Positions 29,944 through 37,827 of a DNA stretch of 64,000 nt are shown here, piece after piece; position 1 is the stretch's first letter, and the number at the start of each line of letters is the position of its first letter. The translations under genes and the position numbers were made by a program. Below the pieces are notes generated by a model. It did no database searches. It was not told where the DNA came from and was given only the letters and a program-made list of their open reading frames with translations. The stretch spans positions 248,001 to 312,000 of the forward strand of contig NZ_JAALJI010000007.1 of the NCBI RefSeq assembly GCF_011064595.1, given 5' to 3'. Origin of the DNA: Paludisphaera soli. GTDB taxonomy: Bacteria > Planctomycetota > Planctomycetia > Isosphaerales > Isosphaeraceae.

Positions 29944-31605
29944 TTGTCCAACTTTATAAATGCACACCAGGCCGAGATCCGGCGGGTGAAGCCCCGAAAG
30001 CGGAAGCCGGTCACTCTCCAGGCCCTCCGAAACAAGAGGAAGCCGACCACATGGCTGCGGGGCCTGATCTCCACACTCGACTTCGGGGTGAAGTTGACGA
30101 GGATCGGTCCCGAGATGCAGGTCTCCGCCAGGCCCGTCCACTGCAACACCAACGCTGAGATCATCGACGCCCTCCGCCTCGGGGACTGGCACCGCATCGA
30201 GCGGTTGTCCAACCCGATGCTGGACGACCACTGGAACAACCGGAAGACCCACTATTACACGGGGAATGGCTCGACGAGGGATCGTTACACCCTCGTCAAC
30301 ATCGACATCGACTGCCACGCCTCCGGCTCCCCGGACGGTGCCTTCGAGGCCGCCGAGTACCTGGAGGCGAACTTCTTCCCGGACCTCTACCACGAGCCGT
30401 CCACGAACGGGCGAGGTCGCCACGGCTACTTCATCCTCGACACGTTCGACCAGGCGGCCGAGCCCGTCAAGGGACGCCTCAAAGCCCTGGAACGTTGCCT
30501 GAACGCCCACCTGCTCGCCCAGGGCTTCGACATCGAGTTGTGCGAGATCAAGGGCCTGCCCCCGGTCATCTCGTGGGGCGACGACGGCCGGATCTCGAAC
30601 TACACGGCGGGCATCTTGGCCAAGATCCCCCGCCAGGTCGCTCGCTTCGACGAGTGGAAGCGGACGACGGTCCTGAATGAGTTCGGGATCAGGAGACTGA
30701 CCACCACCCTCCGCTCGCTGACGCCGGAGGTCGCCTCCACCGAGACGATCGCCGCCCAGGTCGAGTCCTCTCCGTCGAGGCCGAAGGTCTCGGGGTCGAT
30801 CGGCGGGAAGCTGATCGATGAGGAGGAGCTGGCCCAACTTTCCGTGGACGGCCACTATCGGAGGGTGGCCACGACCCTGATAAAGTCGCACGTTTTGAAG
30901 ACATCGAGCCGGTCGGTCGTCACGACCGAGGACGTGGCCGCCTTCCTGCTCCTCCTGAAGTTCTTCACGAACCGGATGAACGCAGACGGCACGCTGCCGG
31001 TGAAGAGGTTCGAGGGGCTGTGGTCGGGGCTGTACGAGGCGGGGGATCTCGGGCGGTCGTTCGACTGCCACCGCTTCAAGGCCATCCGGGACTACCTGTC
31101 CGACCTGGGACTGCTCGACTGGGAGGACAAGACCTACGTCGTCCCAATGATCGACGAGGCAGGCAAGAGGCAGAAAGGCCGGGCGTGCAAGTGGAAGGCC
31201 GGTGAGTCGTTGATGGACATGCTCGACTGGGAAAAGTGGGAAGAGGCAGGCGACGAATCCGAGGGGGATCAGCGTGGTGCGGCGGTGGTCGCAGACGGTG
31301 TTCATGGGAGGGGAAGAGGAGAAGCACCCTTGGTAGGAACAGCTCAATCTCCCCTCCCGGCCTCTGGTCGCTTCGACGAAGGCGTCGAGACGAAAGATTA
31401 TGCCAGCATGACAATATCCTTCGTTCAGCTCCCTCCCGACCACCACACCCTGCGGCAAGTCATCCAGTCCCTCAATCCGGTCGCTGACGACCGGAAGATC
31501 AGGCCCGTGGAGGCCGCCGAGGTCAAGCCCTGGCGTCTCTCGCCCGAGGAGGTGGCCCGCCTCATCCCCGACTTCGAGCAGTCGATCCGGCTCCTGGCCG
31601 CCTGA
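29944..31605 (+). CDS. Replication/primase-like protein of the element
   Basis: The protein of 553 residues starts at TTG 29944, 6 nt after GGAAGGAA. A block at residues about 115-175 carries VNIDIDCHASG followed by PSTNGRGRHGYFIL. This fits the archaeo-eukaryotic primase pattern of an hhDhD metal motif and a later S-x-GRG-x-H motif. The C-terminal half contains winged-helix-like segments (FKAIRDYLSDLGLLDWED). With the ribbon-helix-helix gene upstream it resembles a plasmid or integrative-element replication module. The primase assignment rests on two short motifs and is tentative; it could also be another DNA-binding replication initiator. Confidence 0.5.
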   Translation: MSNFINAHQAEIRRVKPRKRKPVTLQALRNKRKPTTWLRGLISTLDFGVKLTRIGPEMQVSARPVHCNTNAEIIDALRLGDWHRIERLSNPMLDDHWNNRKTHYYTGNGSTRDRYTLVNIDIDCHASGSPDGAFEAAEYLEANFFPDLYHEPSTNGRGRHGYFILDTFDQAAEPVKGRLKALERCLNAHLLAQGFDIELCEIKGLPPVISWGDDGRISNYTAGILAKIPRQVARFDEWKRTTVLNEFGIRRLTTTLRSLTPEVASTETIAAQVESSPSRPKVSGSIGGKLIDEEELAQLSVDGHYRRVATTLIKSHVLKTSSRSVVTTEDVAAFLLLLKFFTNRMNADGTLPVKRFEGLWSGLYEAGDLGRSFDCHRFKAIRDYLSDLGLLDWEDKTYVVPMIDEAGKRQKGRACKWKAGESLMDMLDWEKWEEAGDESEGDQRGAAVVADGVHGRGRGEAPLVGTAQSPLPASGRFDEGVETKDYASMTISFVQLPPDHHTLRQVIQSLNPVADDRKIRPVEAAEVKPWRLSPEEVARLIPDFEQSIRLLAA

Positions 31606-32029
31606 CGGAGATGGCGTCGTCCCCCACCCGAGGAGCGGAGACACGCAAGCCGACGGCCCGGACGATCTTCATGGCCTTGAACACTCGCCATGGGCGTTTT
31701 TCGGACGGCGGCGTATTCCGGGACTCCGACTTTGCGGGATGGGTTTCGAGCGTACGGGGATATACCGTCGAATTGATTCGCACAAATAATGAAACACCCC
31801 CTCGGTCTTGCTCCACCTGCCGGGGGTGGGGGACCGACTTTTGCACTTTTCTCCTGGAATTGATGGCCGGAACCTTTCGCAACACGACCTCCCCGGGTGT
31901 CAGCCGTCGACTCCACTCCGCCTTCTTGCTCCGACGACCTGTCGGGTGGACTCCACCTCCTCCACGACCGGCACGCCGGCGTCGACGGAGCCGCCGGGTC
32001 GTCCCGACGGCCCCGCCATCTCCGTCTCG
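31606..32029. other. No gene recognised
   Basis: About 420 nt between the primase-like gene and the small membrane protein. Open frames here have no protein character or ribosome binding site. I see no strong hairpin or repeat. Confidence 0.4.
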
Positions 32030-32128
32030 TCAGCAGCCGACGAACATCAGGAACAGGATCAACAGGATGAAGAACTCGGGCATGATCCGGTCGCCTAACG
32101 CAATCCGCTCTCGTGCCGTCAATCCCAT
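32030..32128 (-). CDS. Possible 32-residue membrane peptide
   Basis: Read from ATG 32128, preceded by GAGG at 7 nt spacing, the frame gives a 32-residue peptide with a charged N-terminus (MGLTARERIALGDR) and a C-terminal hydrophobic helix (FFILLILFLMFVGC). This is the form of small single-pass membrane peptides. It lies 38 nt downstream of the next gene in the same direction. It is too short to be sure it is expressed, and no family is recognised. Confidence 0.3.
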   Translation of the reverse strand: MGLTARERIALGDRIMPEFFILLILFLMFVGC

Positions 32129-32166
32129 GGTCGGTCCTCGATCGAGTACAAGAATGGGTAGGGTCG

Positions 32167-32475
32167 TCAATACTCCGATGCCAACAGAAGAGTAGTCGAG
32201 GCCCTTCGCCCGTCGTCGCCGACGGCCTCGGTGATCACCCATATCCGCTCGCCCCGGAGCGTCCGGTAGGCGGAGAGGATGCGGGAGCCGTCGCTCAACG
32301 CCTCGTCGTTCAGGAGGCGGTCCTCGTCGCAGAGGTCGCCGCCCCAGTAGCCGTCCAGGTGGGCGGCGAGGAAGGTCTCGGGGTTCTGGCCGCTCGCCCG
32401 GATCGCCTCCAGGGCTCCGGGCGTGGCGACGATCCGGCCGGGGTGGAACTTCGCCGCCGTGGTCGTGTGCGTCAT
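32167..32475 (-). CDS. Conserved plasmid-type hypothetical protein
   Basis: The 102-residue protein contains FHPGRIVATPGALEAI, HLDGYWGGDLCDEDR and a C-terminal WVITEAVGDDGRRASTTLLL. This pattern is familiar from many plasmids and phages as a small protein of unknown function. I chose ATG 32475 (MTHTTTA), which follows GGAGAG at 5 nt; an ATG 15 nt upstream is also in frame. A GACACC motif lies 52 nt before this start, as for the neighbouring genes. Confidence 0.7.
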   Translation of the reverse strand: MTHTTTAAKFHPGRIVATPGALEAIRASGQNPETFLAAHLDGYWGGDLCDEDRLLNDEALSDGSRILSAYRTLRGERIWVITEAVGDDGRRASTTLLLASEY

Positions 32476-32573
32476 GTCTACTCTCCGCATGAGGTTGAAA
32501 TTCGCCGACGGCCCGCCCGATGGTGTCGCCCCGTGCCGATGGGATGACCGGCTCGGGGCGGGGGCCGTTTGCG

Positions 32574-32813
32574 TCAGTCGCCGCAGGCGAGGCAGAGCCA
32601 GAGCTGCTCGCCCGTCTCGTGCTGCTCGGCCCAGAGGTCCACGGCGGGATCGGGATCGCCGCAGCCGTCGCAGGGACGAATGGCGATGGGCCGGGCCGGT
32701 GCCGGACGCCCTCGTCCGACGGGCGGTTCGACCGACATCCCGCCGAGGATGTCGGCGTGTTGGAGATGGAGAGCGGGGATCGTCCGGCTCGATGGCCTGG
32801 CGTGGGTCTTCAT
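32574..32813 (-). CDS. Small zinc-ribbon-like protein with hairpin-covered ribosome site
   Basis: The 79-residue product has a Pro/Arg-rich start and a C-terminal pair of cysteine motifs (RPCDGCGDP and LWLCLACGD) that could form one zinc ribbon. No function is recognised. Its ribosome binding site GGGAGG lies 8 nt or less before the ATG but falls inside a perfect 14-bp hairpin (32817-32857). A GACACC motif begins 53 nt upstream, overlapping the stop codon of the ParB-like gene. Confidence 0.6.
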   Translation of the reverse strand: MKTHARPSSRTIPALHLQHADILGGMSVEPPVGRGRPAPARPIAIRPCDGCGDPDPAVDLWAEQHETGEQLWLCLACGD

Positions 32814-32816
32814 GGC

Positions 32817-32857
32817 GGTCCTCCCGTCGAAGGGTTGGTGGTCTCGACGGGAGGACC
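32817..32857 (-). promoter_or_regulatory. Hairpin that covers the ribosome binding site
   Basis: In the mRNA of the gene at 32574-32813, GGTCCTCCCGTCGA pairs perfectly with TCGACGGGAGGACC across a 13-nt loop. The paired arm contains the Shine-Dalgarno GGGAGG, just 3 nt before the ATG is reached. Such a structure would keep the start closed until the hairpin is melted or bound. Confidence 0.6.
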
Positions 32858-32864
32858 GGCGGTG

Positions 32865-33770
32865 TCAGCCCACGGTGCGAGACCCGGCGGGGTCGAACGC
32901 CCGGTCCCAGTACTTCTCCATGGCCTCGTCCGATCGCTTCCCGGCGATGTAATCGAGCAGGTACATGGCGAGCCTGTGGCCTGGGTCGGCGGGTCCGGTT
33001 TTGCCTTCGAAGAACGCCCGGACCTGCTTGATCGTCCGGGGCACCGGGCCGCCGTCGCCGGTCACCTCGTGGGCCTCTCGACGCCTCGCCTTGACCCCGG
33101 CGGCGGTGATCTTAGTACCCTGCTCGGCGAGGGACTCGAAGACCTTGATCCGCTGGTCGCCGGGCAGCTTCGCCAGCTCCAGGGCGGCCGAGACGGGCGT
33201 CCGCCCGGCGGCCACGCTCTCCTGGATCGCCGTGGGCAGCACCACGAGGTTCACGAGGTTGCCGCACCACGCCTCCGACCGCTTGAGCCGACCGGCGACC
33301 TGCCTCATCGTCAGCCCGTAATCTTCGGTCAGGCTGCGGATCGCATGGGCCAGCTGGACCGGTCGAGGATCCTCCCGCTGGAGGTTCTCGGACAGGTTGA
33401 CCAAAGCCGCCTCGGCGTCTGAGAGGCGGGAGACTGTGTACTTGATTTTGAAGTCCGGGCACGTTTTCGACTCGATCAGCCGCAAGGCCGCCCGCATGCG
33501 GCGGAAGCCGCCGATGACTTCGAGGCGTCGATCGGGCAGAGGTCGGGTCAGAATCGGGTTCAGCTGGCCCGAGGAGCCGTCCTCGGCGTCCCCCTGGCCC
33601 TTCCGGGGCAACATGTCCTTCGCCAGGTCGATCAGCGCCTCGTCGACGGGCGGCTCCTCGCCGTTGCGGCTCAGGTTCTTCGTCCAGTCCACGACCAACG
33701 CCCTGGGATCGACCAGGAAGATGTCGCTGCGGGTGACCTTGTGGTCGCCGGTCTCTGCGGTGAACGCCAT
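32865..33770 (-). CDS. ParB/RepB/Spo0J-like DNA-binding protein
   Basis: The 301-residue protein has the ParB N-terminal pattern: QLNPILTRPLPDRRLEVIGG and FRRMRAALRLIE, then ENLQREDPRPVQLAHAI, the box equivalent to ENxQRxDLxPxE. A helix-turn-helix region follows (YGLTMRQVAGRLKRSEAWC). ParB-like proteins bind CTP and specific DNA sites and act in partition or as regulators. No ParA gene is adjacent in the window, so a regulatory or element-maintenance role is equally possible. A GACACC motif lies 59 nt before the ATG, and the stop codon itself is part of the next motif. Confidence 0.85.
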   Translation of the reverse strand: MAFTAETGDHKVTRSDIFLVDPRALVVDWTKNLSRNGEEPPVDEALIDLAKDMLPRKGQGDAEDGSSGQLNPILTRPLPDRRLEVIGGFRRMRAALRLIESKTCPDFKIKYTVSRLSDAEAALVNLSENLQREDPRPVQLAHAIRSLTEDYGLTMRQVAGRLKRSEAWCGNLVNLVVLPTAIQESVAAGRTPVSAALELAKLPGDQRIKVFESLAEQGTKITAAGVKARRREAHEVTGDGGPVPRTIKQVRAFFEGKTGPADPGHRLAMYLLDYIAGKRSDEAMEKYWDRAFDPAGSRTVG

Positions 33771-33834
33771 GTCGCTCGCTCCTGCTGGAAGTTCTGGTTG
33801 GTTCGCCCTGCGTCGTGTCCGGCGGTGTCATTCG

Positions 33835-33942
33835 TCATCGGGTCGCACGTCGGCGGCGTCGGGTCCGCCGCTCCCGGTTGCGGTGGCGGCGGAGCGGAGG
33901 GCGTCGGGCGGGATGGGTCCGCAACGGTCCGTCGCCGTTCAT
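33835..33942 (-). CDS. Possible 35-residue Arg-rich peptide
   Basis: From ATG 33942, preceded by GAGGAAGAG, a 35-residue peptide reads MNGDGPLRTHPARRP and continues very Arg-rich. On composition alone I would reject it. It is listed because a variant of the repeated motif (AACACCGGCGG) stands 56 nt before its ATG and overlaps the stop codon of the gene above, exactly as for the other genes in this array. Confidence 0.25.
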   Translation of the reverse strand: MNGDGPLRTHPARRPPLRRHRNRERRTRRRRRATR

Positions 33943-33996
33943 GGGTCGCTCTTCCTCGTCGTCCGACTTTTGCACTCGCCGACCGACCCGCCGGTG

Positions 33997-34242
33997 TTAG
34001 AACGGCGGGGATTCCTCGTGTTCGTCTCGGCAGACTTCCCGACCTGGGTACTCGGGCGAGTCGCCCTTGGGGACCGCCTCGCCCTTCCAGGCCCCGATCC
34101 AGCCGAACTCCTCCCGGAGCCGGTCCTCCTCCGCCTCGACGCACGCCCGGCAGACCCAGACGATCCCGTCCGGGTCGAAGTGGTGGTCGTCCCCCTCGTG
34201 CAGGGGCCTGACGCAAGCTTTGCAGTGGGCGATCGGCTCCAT
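33997..34242 (-). CDS. Small zinc-ribbon-like protein
   Basis: The 81-residue product has two cysteine pairs, HCKACVRPL and WVCRACVEAE, separated by about 20 residues, giving a likely zinc ribbon. An acidic C-terminal tail follows (CRDEHEESPPF). No named family is recognised. GGGAG lies 9 nt before ATG 34242, and the GACACC motif begins 63 nt before it. Between motif and ATG is a perfect 9-bp hairpin (34263-34289). Confidence 0.65.
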   Translation of the reverse strand: MEPIAHCKACVRPLHEGDDHHFDPDGIVWVCRACVEAEEDRLREEFGWIGAWKGEAVPKGDSPEYPGREVCRDEHEESPPF

Positions 34243-34262
34243 CGCTCGGGCTCCCAGGGTGA

Positions 34263-34289
34263 TCGCCGGGGCTGTCGTCTCCCCGGCGA
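34263..34289 (-). promoter_or_regulatory. Leader hairpin between motif and start codon
   Basis: TCGCCGGGG and CCCCGGCGA form a perfect 9-bp stem with a 9-nt loop, placed between the GACACC motif at 34300-34305 and the ribosome binding site of the gene at 33997-34242. It resembles the hairpin found in the leader of the gene at 32574-32813. Confidence 0.45.
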
Positions 34290-34303
34290 CCTCCCCGGCG
34301 GTG

Positions 34304-34636
34304 TCAGCCCTCGTCGTCGGGCAGGTGGCGGGTCAGCACGGAGGACGGGATGTAGCTCGTCCCGCCGCCCCGGCCGAAGTCCTCGAACCGGAACGTGCGG
34401 TCGGCCTTGCGGACCTCGGCGAGGGCGGCACGGGCCTCCTCCCACGTGTCCCATCCCTCGACGAAGAGCCGCCGGGGTTGACCGGAGAGGACCGAGCCTC
34501 GCCCGTGGGTCGAGTGGGCGTAGAGCACCGGCCTGGAGTGGCGGTAGGTCTCGCCCCGGCCCATCTCCAGCGTGAAGGTCGGGCGGGGGCGGACGGAGGT
34601 GCGGACTTCACGGATGCGGGCGGTCAGGTCGCTCAT
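34304..34636 (-). CDS. Hypothetical protein of the motif-linked array
   Basis: This 110-residue protein has a beta-rich pattern (RPTFTLEMGRGETYRHSRPV, PRRLFVEGWDTWEEARAALA, RFEDFGRGGGTSYI) reminiscent of small DUF-type proteins on plasmids, but I do not recognise a family. GGAGG is placed 6 nt before ATG 34636, and the GACACC motif begins 51 nt before it. The stop codon TGA overlaps the next motif. Confidence 0.65.
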   Translation of the reverse strand: MSDLTARIREVRTSVRPRPTFTLEMGRGETYRHSRPVLYAHSTHGRGSVLSGQPRRLFVEGWDTWEEARAALAEVRKADRTFRFEDFGRGGGTSYIPSSVLTRHLPDDEG

Positions 34637-34708
34637 GGGGGGCCTCCGAAGGGGACGTTTCTGGTCAACGCCCCTCCCGGTGGTGTCGCTATGCGTCCTC
34701 GCCCGGAG

Positions 34709-35359
34709 TCAGTTGTGCTGCCAGGCGGCGAAGCGTCGGGGGTCGAAGGCCACGGGCTCGTCCCCGACGTGGTACTCGATCGAGTACGGGAGGTCGCACC
34801 CCTCCCGCCCATGGACCGCCACCCAGTCCAGGTCGATCACCCGGCCTGAGCCGTCGTACCGACGCTCGTTCTCGGGATAGTCGCCGAGGTCTTCGTCCGA
34901 GACGTGGACCTGCGGCCCGAAGGTCGGGTCGTCGCTCAACTCGTCGATGGCGTCGGTCACGGAATCGGCCTCGACGACCAGGAACAGCGGCGTGTAGCCG
35001 CCGCCGATCTCGATCAACCAAGCCTTGCCGAACCAGCCGCCGGGGTTCAGCACGGGGATGTCCTTGATGTCGTGGTCGCCGAACTTGCACGAGGCCGTGA
35101 TCTTCATCGGGCGTTCTCCACCGGTGTGAGGGTTGGTCATGCCCACCCCGCCGGTGTCGATCCCCATGTCGGTCGGCCCCTTGAGAGGAGCAGCGTATTC
35201 GCCGTGGTCCGGCGACTCCCGCCCCCGCAGGCAGCGGGCGAAGTAGTTCCCGATGCCGGGGACCAGGCAGACCTCGTGGTCCCCGGCGTCCCCGCCGCAC
35301 TCCGGGCAGTACTCGAACTCGAACAGGCGTTCGACCCATCCCTCGGGGGTCTCGTCCAT
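34709..35359 (-). CDS. Hypothetical protein, probably two genes in one open frame
   Basis: The frame from ATG 35359 encodes 216 residues. The first 84 (MDETPEGWVERLFEFEYCPE, with CPECGG and a further Cys) look like a small zinc-type protein. The last 132 start at an internal ATG at 35107 (MKITASCKFGDHDIKDI) and form a beta-rich domain ending FDPRRFAAWQHN. A GACACC motif stands 51 nt before the internal ATG, and another stands 50 nt before ATG 35359. This argues for two separately started genes that happen to share a frame without a stop between them. No family is recognised for either part. Confidence 0.55.
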   Translation of the reverse strand: MDETPEGWVERLFEFEYCPECGGDAGDHEVCLVPGIGNYFARCLRGRESPDHGEYAAPLKGPTDMGIDTGGVGMTNPHTGGERPMKITASCKFGDHDIKDIPVLNPGGWFGKAWLIEIGGGYTPLFLVVEADSVTDAIDELSDDPTFGPQVHVSDEDLGDYPENERRYDGSGRVIDLDWVAVHGREGCDLPYSIEYHVGDEPVAFDPRRFAAWQHN

Positions 35360-35407
35360 CTCTCGCTCTCCCAGGTGTCGATGATGTCCGCACCGCCCCC
35401 AAAGGTG

Positions 35408-36148
35408 TCACCGGAGCTGTTCCATGAGGGCCTCGATCCGCTCGCCCTCCACGCCGAGCCGGACCAGGTCACGCCGGAACCTCCTCCGCCGCTCGGCGTG
35501 GATCTGCCGCAACCACCCGACGACATCGTGCGGGGCTTCGTCGGCTCGTCCTTTCCGGGCCTCGTGCAGCAGGTACGTCCCGTCCACGCTGTCCACGCCG
35601 AAGTCCAGGGCGACCAGGAGCCGGCGTAGGGCGTTGACCCGGCCCATGTGGACCCACTTGCCCCGACGCCGGGCCTCCCGGCAGGCTTCCCGCACGACCG
35701 GCCCCTCCTTGAAGCCGTCCCGCCCGCCGACGAAGAGGCAGTCGAACTCGTCCCAGGGGATGTTCCCAGGCGTCATCCCCTCCTGGGCGCAAAGGGCCGC
35801 CGGGCAGCCCAGTCGGCGAATCCGCCGCAACCACGGGCGGGAGAGCCGCAGGGTCTCGGCCCAGTCGAACGGCTCGTCGGGGGCCGTGGCGAAGAGGAGG
35901 TGGTCGCCCGCCCGCTCCAGTCGCTCGCCGATGAGCCTGTCGTACTCCCGTGGCTCGAAGAGCCGGCGTCCGGCCTCGGTGAATCGGCCGTTGTCGATCG
36001 CCACCCAGCCGTAGAGACCGGCCCGGCCCAGATAGCCCTCACGGTAGGTCTTGGGCTGGACGATCATGCCCAGCGGGAGGAGGTCGTCGTGGTAGTGCTT
36101 CCAGCGGTCGGTATGCTCGTCGATGTAGCCCGTCAGGTAGATCGGCAT
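35408..36148 (-). CDS. Phage-type queuine tRNA-ribosyltransferase-like (TGT-like) protein
   Basis: The 246-residue protein has a TIM-barrel pattern typical of phage-encoded TGT-like or DpdA-like proteins: GLYGWVAIDNGRFTE, HLLFATAPDEPFDWAETL, PAALCAQEGMTPGNIPWDEF, CLFVGGRDGFKEG, GKWVHMGRVNALRRL and the terminal DSVDGTYL. Members exchange guanine for a deazaguanine in tRNA or DNA, and DNA versions protect against restriction. No queuosine or preQ0 synthesis gene is in view, so the base source and target are unknown. A GACACC motif lies 32 nt before ATG 36148. The longer open frame upstream is not protein-like. Confidence 0.7.
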   Translation of the reverse strand: MPIYLTGYIDEHTDRWKHYHDDLLPLGMIVQPKTYREGYLGRAGLYGWVAIDNGRFTEAGRRLFEPREYDRLIGERLERAGDHLLFATAPDEPFDWAETLRLSRPWLRRIRRLGCPAALCAQEGMTPGNIPWDEFDCLFVGGRDGFKEGPVVREACREARRRGKWVHMGRVNALRRLLVALDFGVDSVDGTYLLHEARKGRADEAPHDVVGWLRQIHAERRRRFRRDLVRLGVEGERIEALMEQLR

Positions 36149-36188
36149 GGCGAGGCCTCCTTGCCCCCTCTGCCGGTGTCGATCCTCG

Positions 36189-36794
36189 TCAGTCTTCGAG
36201 CCGCTCGCAGTCGAGGGCCTCGAAGGCGTTATGGAGGTCGTCCTCTTCCGGGTAGCCGCCCTGGTCGGCCAGGTTCTCGACGGCCCGCTGGCGGTGCTCC
36301 GAGAGCCAGGAGTGCACGTCGCCCTCCCATCCCTCGGGCAGGTCGTACCCGCCCTTGAGCCGCCAGGCGGAGTCGGCGATGTTCTCCAGGGTGGCCTCGT
36401 ATTCCCGGCGGCCGTAGTCCTCTTCATCTAGGATCGGGTACTCGGCCAGCCGCTCGACGAGATCGTGATAGGTGCGGAAGGCGTCGGTGATCTCGCCGTC
36501 CCGATACACCCGGATGGAGAAGCCGTCCACGTGGCCGACCGCCCAGTGGCCATGGCTCTCCATAACCACGTCGGGGTCGTCGTCCTCCGTGAAAGGCCAA
36601 ATGGCCTTGGCAACGGCTTGGGCGTTGGACAGGTCGAGCAGCCCGCTGTCCCGGTTGTGGGTGTAGATGATGGCCCAGTCGCCGGGGTCGTCGAGGTCGT
36701 GGTTCCGGCCCCAGCAGAAGCAGCTGAACCGCCGCCAGTTGCCCGCCGCCTGCGTTGCGGCGACCTCAAGGGTCATCTCGCCGATCGTGAGCAT
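36189..36794 (-). CDS. Hypothetical protein of the motif-linked array
   Basis: The 201-residue product is acidic and soluble, with no recognised domain (FSCFCWGRNHDLDDPGDWAI, MESHGHWAVGHVDGFSIRVY, WEGDVHSWLSEHRQRAV). I chose ATG 36794 because GGAGG lies 5 nt upstream and the GACACC motif then falls 52 nt before the start, as in its neighbours; the frame is open for 12 codons more. It could be a phage or plasmid accessory protein. Confidence 0.6.
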   Translation of the reverse strand: MLTIGEMTLEVAATQAAGNWRRFSCFCWGRNHDLDDPGDWAIIYTHNRDSGLLDLSNAQAVAKAIWPFTEDDDPDVVMESHGHWAVGHVDGFSIRVYRDGEITDAFRTYHDLVERLAEYPILDEEDYGRREYEATLENIADSAWRLKGGYDLPEGWEGDVHSWLSEHRQRAVENLADQGGYPEEDDLHNAFEALDCERLED

Positions 36795-36882
36795 TGCAGC
36801 CTCCATCGGAATGGTTGTTGTCATCAACACCCACTCCTATGGTGTCGGACGGCGGCGTTCGTCCCGCCGCCCACGGGGCCGT

Positions 36883-37827
36883 TTATCCGACCACGAGCGC
36901 CTCGGCCTCGTCCGCCTCGACGGCCTGGGGGCGGCTGTAGGCGAGAAGGAAATCGACGGCCTTCGACGCTTGCGACGAGGCGACGAAGATGAAACGGCGG
37001 TCGTTCCTCATCGCTTTGAGCCAGTGCCCCAGGTAGGGGACGTGGTTCGTCAGGTTCTCGGAGGCCGGCACGCCCAGCTCTCGGGCCAGGTAGCACGCCC
37101 CGATCTCGGCCACGAGTTCCCCCAGGGCGTAGGTGTTCTTCGCCTCCTTGCGGTTCCAGTCGAGCCGGCTCGGGTGCTCGGTGGCGTGGACGAGTTCGTG
37201 GAAGACCGTCTCGTAGTACTCGTCCGGCTCGGTGAACGACGCCTTGGGCGGCACCTGGACGAAATCTTCACTCGGCGAATAAAACGCCGCCCCGCCGTGG
37301 CGGACGGTGATGCCGGTGGCGGCGATGGCCGCTTCGGCGGGCTCGTAGTCGATGACGACCTCACCGGCGGTGTCGTTCTCTCCTCCCCCGGCCCGGAGGT
37401 GATCGAGGTGGTCGCCCTCCGCCTGATCGACGTTGAAGACGGTGAAGGTCCGCATGACGAAGAAGCGGTCCTCCTCGTCCTCGCCCCGGTCGTTGGTCAC
37501 GGCCTTGGTGACCGGGCTCCAGAAGACGATCTGCGTGCCTCACTTGCCGGAGTGGACGTGCGACGGGCGGGGCATGACCCGGCCGCCGAGGCTCCGCCAC
37601 TGGTTGAACGTGCCCCACCACTTCGAGGTGAGGCCGTGGCGAGCCGCCGCCATGTCCAGGAGGATCGGGTTGATCCCCCGGTACGGCTTCCTGCTCACCA
37701 CGTTGGCGGGGGAGCCGGCGTTGGGGCCGACCTTCCAGGGCCGTCGCCATGGCGGCGTGCTGCCGGACTCCAGGGCGGCGACGATCTGCTCGGTGATGGA
37801 CTGACGGAGCTGCTGCTGGCTGACCAT
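36883..37827 (-). pseudogene. ardC: ArdC-like antirestriction protein interrupted by TGA
   Basis: The N-terminal part from ATG 37827 matches the ArdC ssDNA-binding domain (ITEQIVAALESGSTPPWRRP, PYRGINPILLD, GTFNQWRSLGG). After HVHSGK there is a TGA at 37540-37542. The same frame then continues as GTQIVFWSPVTKAV, exactly where ArdC has its conserved KGT-x-VVFW segment, and on to the zincin-like domain (FHELVHATEH, GELVAEIGACYL). So one nonsense codon splits an otherwise complete gene of about 314 codons. Functional ArdC blocks type I restriction during conjugation. A GACACC motif lies 56 nt before the start. Confidence 0.8.

Noticed and set aside
31611-32195. Plus-strand frame of 194 codons after the primase-like gene
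   Set aside because: Composition is Arg/Thr/Pro-rich without domains or a ribosome site, and it overlaps other small frames.
35371-35380. Extra GGTGTC close to the motif at 35404-35409
   Set aside because: It lacks the CGG half and is only about 15 nt before a start codon, unlike the others.
37364-37374. A perfect GACACCGCCGG inside the ardC-like gene
   Set aside because: It encodes a normal part of the protein, and no start codon lies about 50 nt downstream, so I count it as chance and not as a member of the array.
37540-37542. Selenocysteine decoding of the TGA in ardC
   Set aside because: The position is not a catalytic or redox site in the family and no stem-loop of the right kind directly follows; a plain nonsense change is simpler.
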